In this document: one piece after another, positions 5,250 through 9,005 of the stretch
Layout of the letters: every line of letters begins with the position of its first letter
How positions within the stretch are numbered: position 1 is the first letter of the stretch
Assembly: GCA_025359005.1 (NCBI GenBank)
Contig: JANYHP010000224.1
Coordinates: 1 to 9,005, forward strand
DNA length: 9,005 nt
Reading direction: 5' to 3'
DNA from: Hyphomicrobiaceae bacterium
GTDB taxonomy: Bacteria > Pseudomonadota > Alphaproteobacteria > Rhizobiales > Hyphomicrobiaceae
Made by a program: the position numbers and the translations under genes
Notes under the pieces: generated by a model
Seen by the model: only the letters and a program-made list of their open reading frames with translations
Told to the model about the DNA's origin: nothing
The model's database searches: none

Positions 5250-7721
5250 CTACCCCTTCATGCGCGCGCTCGTTGGGTCATAGAGCGGTTGGAGGCTCGC
5301 CTGTGCGGGCACTCGCACTGTCGCCACCTCGATCTCATAGCGTGACCTGAGAACCGCCTGAGCGCTCTCGCCAATCGTATGCTTGACGTAGCCGAGCCCA
5401 ACTGCCGCACCGAGGTGGTGGGCGAAGCCCCCGGATGTGAGATAGCCAACGATCTTGCCGTCGCGCACGATCGCCTCGTTGCCATAGAGCAGGGGCTCGG
5501 GATCGGCGAGCAGGAATTGGACGAGACGGCTCGACAGGCCGGCCTCCCGCCGTGCAAGCACCGCCTCGCGGCCGATGAAGTGCCCGAAGCGGGCCACAGC
5601 TTTACCGGTGCGCACGGCAAAACCGAGGCCCGCCTCGAGCACGTGATCCGTCGAGGCGATGTCATGGCCGTAATGGCGGTAGGCCTTCTCGAGCCGGCAG
5701 GTGTCGAGCGCATGGGAACCGGCGAGCACCAGTCCGTGCGCGGCGCCAGCCGTCATGATCGTGTCGAACACGTGCCGCGCCATGTCGACGGGGACGTACA
5801 GCTCCCAGCCGAGTTCGCCGACGTAGGAGATACGATGGGCGCGGGCGAGACCCATGCCGATCTCGACGGTTTTGAAGGCTCCGAACGGGAATGCAGCGTC
5901 GTCAAGTGCGACGTTGACGAGCGGAGCCAGCAGGTCGCGGGACTTCGGCCCCATGATCGCAAGGCAAGCCTCGCCGTTGGTGATGTCGGTTGCGACGCAA
6001 TGGGCATCATTTGGCGTGTGGCGTCTGAGCCAGGCGAGATCGCGCTGGACCGCTGCCGAAGAAGTGACGACGAGGAACTCTGTCGGCGACAGGCGATTGA
6101 CGGTGAGGTCGGCTTCAATTCCGCCCGCAGCATTGAGCCATGGCGTGTAGACGATGCGCCCTGGGGCGATGGCAATGTCGTTGGCGCAGATCCGTTGCAG
6201 CACCGCTTCGGCATCGCGGCCATCGACGCGGATCTTGCCGAAGGCGGAGAGATCGAACAGCGCTACGCCGGTGCGGACGGCGTGATGCTCGGCTGCGACG
6301 TAGGGGAAGAAGTTCTGGCGGAACCAGGACCAGCGGGCTTCTGCTTTCTCGCCGCGTGCCCGCGCCTCCGCCGGCAGGTACCAGAGCGGGCGCTCCCAGC
6401 CGGCCGAGTCGCCGAAGCAGGCGTTGGCCGCGACGTGGCGCTCATGCAGCGGCAGGTGGCGCACGCCGCGTGCCGTCTCGGGCTGGCGATAGGGGAATTG
6501 ATCGGCGTAGTGCAGGCCGAGCGCCTCACCGGAGCGTGCGAGCAGATACGTCGTGTTGGAATGGTGCGGCTGGCAGCGACGGATGTCGTTGCCGGTCAGG
6601 TCCATGGTCGGCCCGCCTGTCTCCATCCATTCGGCCATGGCCTTGCCGGCGCCGCCCGCGGTCTGGATGCCGATCGAGTTGAAGCCGGCGGCGACGTAGA
6701 AGTTGCGCAGTCCAGGCGCTTCGCCGAGGATCCACTTGCCGTCTGGTGTGAAGCTCTCGGGGCCGTTGAAGAAGGAGTGAATGCCGATGCGCTTCAGGAT
6801 AGGCAGGCGTTCGCTGGCGGCGGCGAGTTCGCCGGCGAGATGTTCCCAGTCGTCGGGCAGCGTCAAGAACTCGGCGCCGGCGGGAATTCGCGCGTCCGCG
6901 AGTGGCCTGCCCGACCGCTCGAAGAAGCCGATCAGCAGTTTGCCCGCCTCTTCTTTGATATAGGCCTGCTCGTCGGGCACGCGCAGCACCGGCAGATTGC
7001 GCGGAATGTCGCCGCTCGGCTCGGTGACGACGTAGAAATGCTCGCACGCAATCAGTGGCACTCCGATGCCCGCCATGCCGCCGACTGCCCGCCCCCACAG
7101 GCCGGCGCAATTGACGACATACTCGGCATGGATCGCGCCCGCCGCAGTGGTGACGCCGGTGACGCGACCGTTCGCGTGCGCAATGCCGGTGACGGCGCTG
7201 TTCTCGATCACGCGGACGCCGCGCTGGCGCGCCCCCTTGGCGTAGGCCTGGCAGAGGTTGGCGGGGTCGACCTGACCGTTGGCCGGAATGAAGAGGCCGC
7301 CGACGACCGCTTTGAGATCGACGAGCGGATGATGCCGGCGGCATTCGTCAGGCGAGACGACGTGCGTTTCGACGCCGAAGGCTTTGCCCATTGTCGCCTG
7401 CCGCTTCAGCTCTTCCATGCGCTCGGATGACAGGGCGAGTGACAGCGAGCCGTTCTGGCGGAAGCCGGTGACGACACCGGTCTCGGCCTCAAGTTCGGGG
7501 ATCTGGGCGGCGGAGGCGCGCGCAATCCTGGTCAACGTCGATGAACTCCGCAGCTGGCCGACGAGCCCCGCCGCGTGCCACGTGGTGCCCGACGTGATGC
7601 GTTTGCGCTCCAGCAGGACGACGTCGCTCCAGCCCTGTTTTGCCAGATGATAGGCGACCGAGCAGCCGACGATGCCGCCACCGATGACGACCGCGCGGGC
7701 GTGGGTGGGAAGGGTGGTCAT
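5250..7721 (-). CDS. FAD-dependent dimethylglycine/sarcosine dehydrogenase-like protein with GcvT folate domain
   Basis: The 823-residue product has the full four-part layout of this family. An N-terminal FAD (DAO) domain covers about 9-367, with dinucleotide fold VVIGGGIVGCSVAYHLAKQG (11-30). An FAO_M linker follows (about 370-427), then a GcvT aminomethyltransferase domain (about 428-700) and GCV_T_C (about 728-810). SGTTWHAAG (44-52) is the histidyl-FAD attachment motif of dimethylglycine and sarcosine dehydrogenases, so His49 probably binds FAD covalently. FFNGPESFTPDGKWILGE (317-334), AAGFNSIGIQTAGGAGKAMA and, in the folate domain, YTPWLNAAGGIEADLTVNR (525-543), GELGWELYVP (635-644) and GSHALDTCRLEKAYRHYGHD are conserved. 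The family oxidatively demethylates N-methylated glycines, passing the carbon to tetrahydrofolate and electrons to ETF or oxygen. Which substrate this one uses cannot be told. The ATG at 7721 gives the family N-terminus, though its ribosome site is poor. Confidence 0.93.
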   Translation of the reverse strand: MTTLPTHARAVVIGGGIVGCSVAYHLAKQGWSDVVLLERKRITSGTTWHAAGLVGQLRSSSTLTRIARASAAQIPELEAETGVVTGFRQNGSLSLALSSERMEELKRQATMGKAFGVETHVVSPDECRRHHPLVDLKAVVGGLFIPANGQVDPANLCQAYAKGARQRGVRVIENSAVTGIAHANGRVTGVTTAAGAIHAEYVVNCAGLWGRAVGGMAGIGVPLIACEHFYVVTEPSGDIPRNLPVLRVPDEQAYIKEEAGKLLIGFFERSGRPLADARIPAGAEFLTLPDDWEHLAGELAAASERLPILKRIGIHSFFNGPESFTPDGKWILGEAPGLRNFYVAAGFNSIGIQTAGGAGKAMAEWMETGGPTMDLTGNDIRRCQPHHSNTTYLLARSGEALGLHYADQFPYRQPETARGVRHLPLHERHVAANACFGDSAGWERPLWYLPAEARARGEKAEARWSWFRQNFFPYVAAEHHAVRTGVALFDLSAFGKIRVDGRDAEAVLQRICANDIAIAPGRIVYTPWLNAAGGIEADLTVNRLSPTEFLVVTSSAAVQRDLAWLRRHTPNDAHCVATDITNGEACLAIMGPKSRDLLAPLVNVALDDAAFPFGAFKTVEIGMGLARAHRISYVGELGWELYVPVDMARHVFDTIMTAGAAHGLVLAGSHALDTCRLEKAYRHYGHDIASTDHVLEAGLGFAVRTGKAVARFGHFIGREAVLARREAGLSSRLVQFLLADPEPLLYGNEAIVRDGKIVGYLTSGGFAHHLGAAVGLGYVKHTIGESAQAVLRSRYEIEVATVRVPAQASLQPLYDPTSARMKG

Positions 7722-7769
7722 GGGCGGGCTCGTGGTGCTGCTGGCGGGGGTGCCGCAGCTGGCGGCAGC

Positions 7770-7947
7770 TTAAGCAGACTTGCGCCAGCCCGCCAACACG
7801 GCGTGTGACTGTGTGCCGGGGTGAGCGATGGCGGGCGCGCGGGCAAGCGCGGCGTTGAAGGTGGCGTAGTCGGAATTGGGGTAGTTGACGGCTTTGGTGG
7901 GCGCGCCTCTGCATGTCGGCGATGCGGGTAAGATACTGGTCGATGCT
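7770..7947 (-). pseudogene. Probable frameshifted remnant of an unidentified gene
   Basis: Two adjacent minus-strand frames have the strong third-position G/C bias of real genes of this genome. Bases about 7900-7947 read SIDQYLTRIADMQRRAH, entered straight after a TGA with no start. In the next frame, 7770 to about 7900 read KAVNYPNSDYATFNAALA and then RAPAIAHPGTQSHAVLAGW, ending RKSA and TAA at 7770-7772. The bias switches frame near 7895-7900, suggesting one frameshift in what was the C-terminal end of a protein. I do not recognise the family. It ends 48 bases before the dehydrogenase start, so the original gene may have been its operon partner. A short intact gene with a sequencing error is the alternative. 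Confidence 0.35.
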
Positions 7948-8017
7948 TCAGTTGCGGCCCCTGGCTTCTGCACGGGCCAGCGCGAGCGCCAGGGGGCGTG
8001 TCGTCCCGATCGCGGCC

Positions 8018-8443
8018 TCACCGCCTCGGATTGGTGCGGCGCCTGTCGGCGGGCTTCTTGGCGGGGCCGGTCTTGGCTGCGAGCGCTTTTGCGGTCTTCT
8101 TGGGCTTGGCGGATGAGGCACGCGCTGCTGCAAGGCGGGCGAGCGAGGCGAAATACTGCATGGCGCGCTGGTCGTCGAACACCACGTCGGGAGCGCTGTA
8201 GTAGCCGTTGATCGTCTGCGTGCCGTTGCGGGTTTCATAGGTGAACGCGGCGCTGCCCTCGGCCTCGAACTCCGGCCGGGTTTGGTCGTCGACCTTGAAG
8301 TAGAGCAAATCGCGGATGATGAAAGCAGTGATGACGCCGTCGATGTAGAGGCCCTTGCCGCCGAAAAAACGGCGCGTCGTGATCACGCCGAGCCGGCCCA
8401 TCTGCTCGATGACGAAGGCGACGAAGTCGGGCGAAGCGGTCAT
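8018..8443 (-). CDS. TfoX/Sxy N-terminal-domain protein with basic Lys/Ala/Pro-rich tail
   Basis: This 141-residue protein carries a TfoX_N domain (PF04993) over about 10-103. Diagnostic stretches are TTRRFFGGKGLYIDGVITAF (22-41), LLYFKVDDQTRPEFEAEGS (46-64), AFTYET, and YYSAPDVVFDD before the helical end. In gamma-proteobacteria TfoX/Sxy is a competence regulator acting with CRP, but stand-alone TfoX_N proteins of alphaproteobacteria have no settled role, and the C-terminal TfoX domain is missing here. Residues about 104-141 (SAKPKKTAKALAAKTGPAKK and on) are disordered-looking and basic, resembling histone-H1-like tails, so nucleic-acid binding is possible. The ATG at 8443 has GAGAAG eight bases upstream. 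It follows pcs by 15 bases on the same strand and is probably co-transcribed with it. Confidence 0.87.
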   Translation of the reverse strand: MTASPDFVAFVIEQMGRLGVITTRRFFGGKGLYIDGVITAFIIRDLLYFKVDDQTRPEFEAEGSAAFTYETRNGTQTINGYYSAPDVVFDDQRAMQYFASLARLAAARASSAKPKKTAKALAAKTGPAKKPADRRRTNPRR

Positions 8444-8458
8444 GGGGTCAGCTTCTCA

Positions 8459-9005
8459 TCATCCGGCCCGGCCGAAGCGGAGCGAGAGCGCGACGCCATA
8501 GACGGCGACGGCCAGCAGGATGCCGGCGACGAGCGTACCGGCGGGGAAGCCGGCCCACAGCACCCAGGCGGCGGCCAGTGACCAGACGATGGTGGCGGCG
8601 AGTGTCACTTGGCGCCACGCCACGACGCGCATGGGGTGGACCCATTTCCAGCGCACGAAGGTGAGGGCTGAACAGATCACGATGATGGCACTCGTGATGG
8701 ACGCCATTTGAGGGAGGGCGAAGAGGTAGAAGGCGACGATGTTCCAGATGGCGGGGAAGCCCACAAAGCTGTTGTCAGGGGCCTTCGAGTTGTCGTCGGA
8801 AAAGTGGTAAAGAGAGGTGACCAAGATGACGGCGGCGAGCGTCATGCCCCACCAGCCGCTGAGGATGCCGGATAGCAGCAGCATGAGGGTGGGAACGAAG
8901 ACATAGGTGACGTAGTCGACGCAGAGGTCGATCGTCTCGCCGGAAACGTGAGGTAGCACGGTCTTGACCTCGAAGCGCCGAGCGAAGAAGCCGTCAATCC
9001 CATCG
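8459..9005 (-). CDS. pcs: Phosphatidylcholine synthase, C-terminal part (5' end outside the window)
   Basis: The frame is open from the window edge (first full codon at 9004) to a TGA at 8459-8461, giving 181 residues, about three quarters of a usual Pcs. The first residues, DGIDGFFARRFEVKTVL then PHVSGETIDLCVDYVTYVF, contain the CDP-alcohol phosphotransferase signature in its Pcs form: DG-x2-AR, twelve residues, G-x3-D-x3-D. The enzyme (EC 2.7.8.24) joins CDP-diacylglycerol and choline at the inner membrane to give phosphatidylcholine. About six hydrophobic segments follow, including VTYVFVPTLMLLLSGIL, IWNIVAFYLFALPQM and VAGILLAVAVYGVALSL, fitting a polytopic membrane protein. VGFPAIWN and the TFVRWKWVHPMRV stretch also match rhizobial Pcs. 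A GTG at 8959 is internal, not the start, because the signature lies upstream of it. The gene probably forms a unit with the TfoX-domain gene. Confidence 0.88.
   Translation of the reverse strand, partial: DGIDGFFARRFEVKTVLPHVSGETIDLCVDYVTYVFVPTLMLLLSGILSGWWGMTLAAVILVTSLYHFSDDNSKAPDNSFVGFPAIWNIVAFYLFALPQMASITSAIIVICSALTFVRWKWVHPMRVVAWRQVTLAATIVWSLAAAWVLWAGFPAGTLVAGILLAVAVYGVALSLRFGRAG

Noticed and set aside
5379..7430. Very long plus-strand open frame (683 codons) opposite the dehydrogenase gene
   Set aside because: It is the antisense image of a GC-rich gene, where codon bias removes stops. Its translation has no family motif, while the minus strand shows a complete, motif-rich protein.
8459..8959. 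Short separate membrane protein starting at the GTG at 8959
   Set aside because: The frame stays open to the window edge, and the essential DG-x2-AR part of the phosphotransferase signature lies upstream of this GTG, so it is an internal codon of pcs.

Overview
The window looks like chromosomal DNA of a GC-rich alphaproteobacterium, most likely a member of the Rhizobiales/Hyphomicrobiales such as a Bradyrhizobium relative. The grounds are the partial phosphatidylcholine synthase gene, whose family is typical of that group, the rhizobial-type IS630 transposase end, and the codon usage. No marker gene fixes the genus. Every recognisable intact gene lies on the minus strand. The only plus-strand coding sequence is the IS630 fragment at the left edge.

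Layout from left to right. Positions 1-125 hold the 3' end of an IS630-family transposase gene and the likely end of that element, which abuts a CTAG. Next to it, 126-240 has a weak minus-strand match to an IS3-family integrase motif. The remaining spacer to 542 has no recognisable gene and carries a 13-bp tandem duplication. Positions 543-4345 hold a two-gene operon, hyuA then hyuB in transcription order with an ATGA overlap. It encodes an ATP-dependent hydantoinase/oxoprolinase-type enzyme. Positions 4346-5249 are non-coding today. They contain a decayed C-terminal part of selD (selenophosphate synthase), spread over two reading frames with an in-frame stop and a palindromic insert. Positions 5250-7721 encode an 823-residue FAD/folate oxidoreductase of the dimethylglycine/sarcosine dehydrogenase family. 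Upstream of it, 7770-7947 looks like a frameshifted remnant of an unidentified gene. Positions 8018-9005 hold a TfoX N-terminal-domain protein and, 15 bases upstream of it, the C-terminal three quarters of phosphatidylcholine synthase (pcs), which runs off the right edge.

How the genes may work together. HyuAB-type enzymes open cyclic amides such as N-methylhydantoin or 5-oxoproline using ATP. The neighbouring dehydrogenase family demethylates sarcosine or dimethylglycine and passes the one-carbon unit to tetrahydrofolate. The two activities could be steps of one N-methyl-amine or creatinine-type catabolic route (N-methylhydantoin to N-carbamoylsarcosine to sarcosine to glycine). The carbamoylsarcosine amidase step is absent from the window, and a roughly 900-base stretch of decayed DNA separates the genes, so the link is only a hypothesis. 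The left part (1 to about 5200) looks like a rearranged accessory segment, while the right part looks like stable core chromosome. I found no CRISPR array, tRNA, rRNA or clearly novel system.
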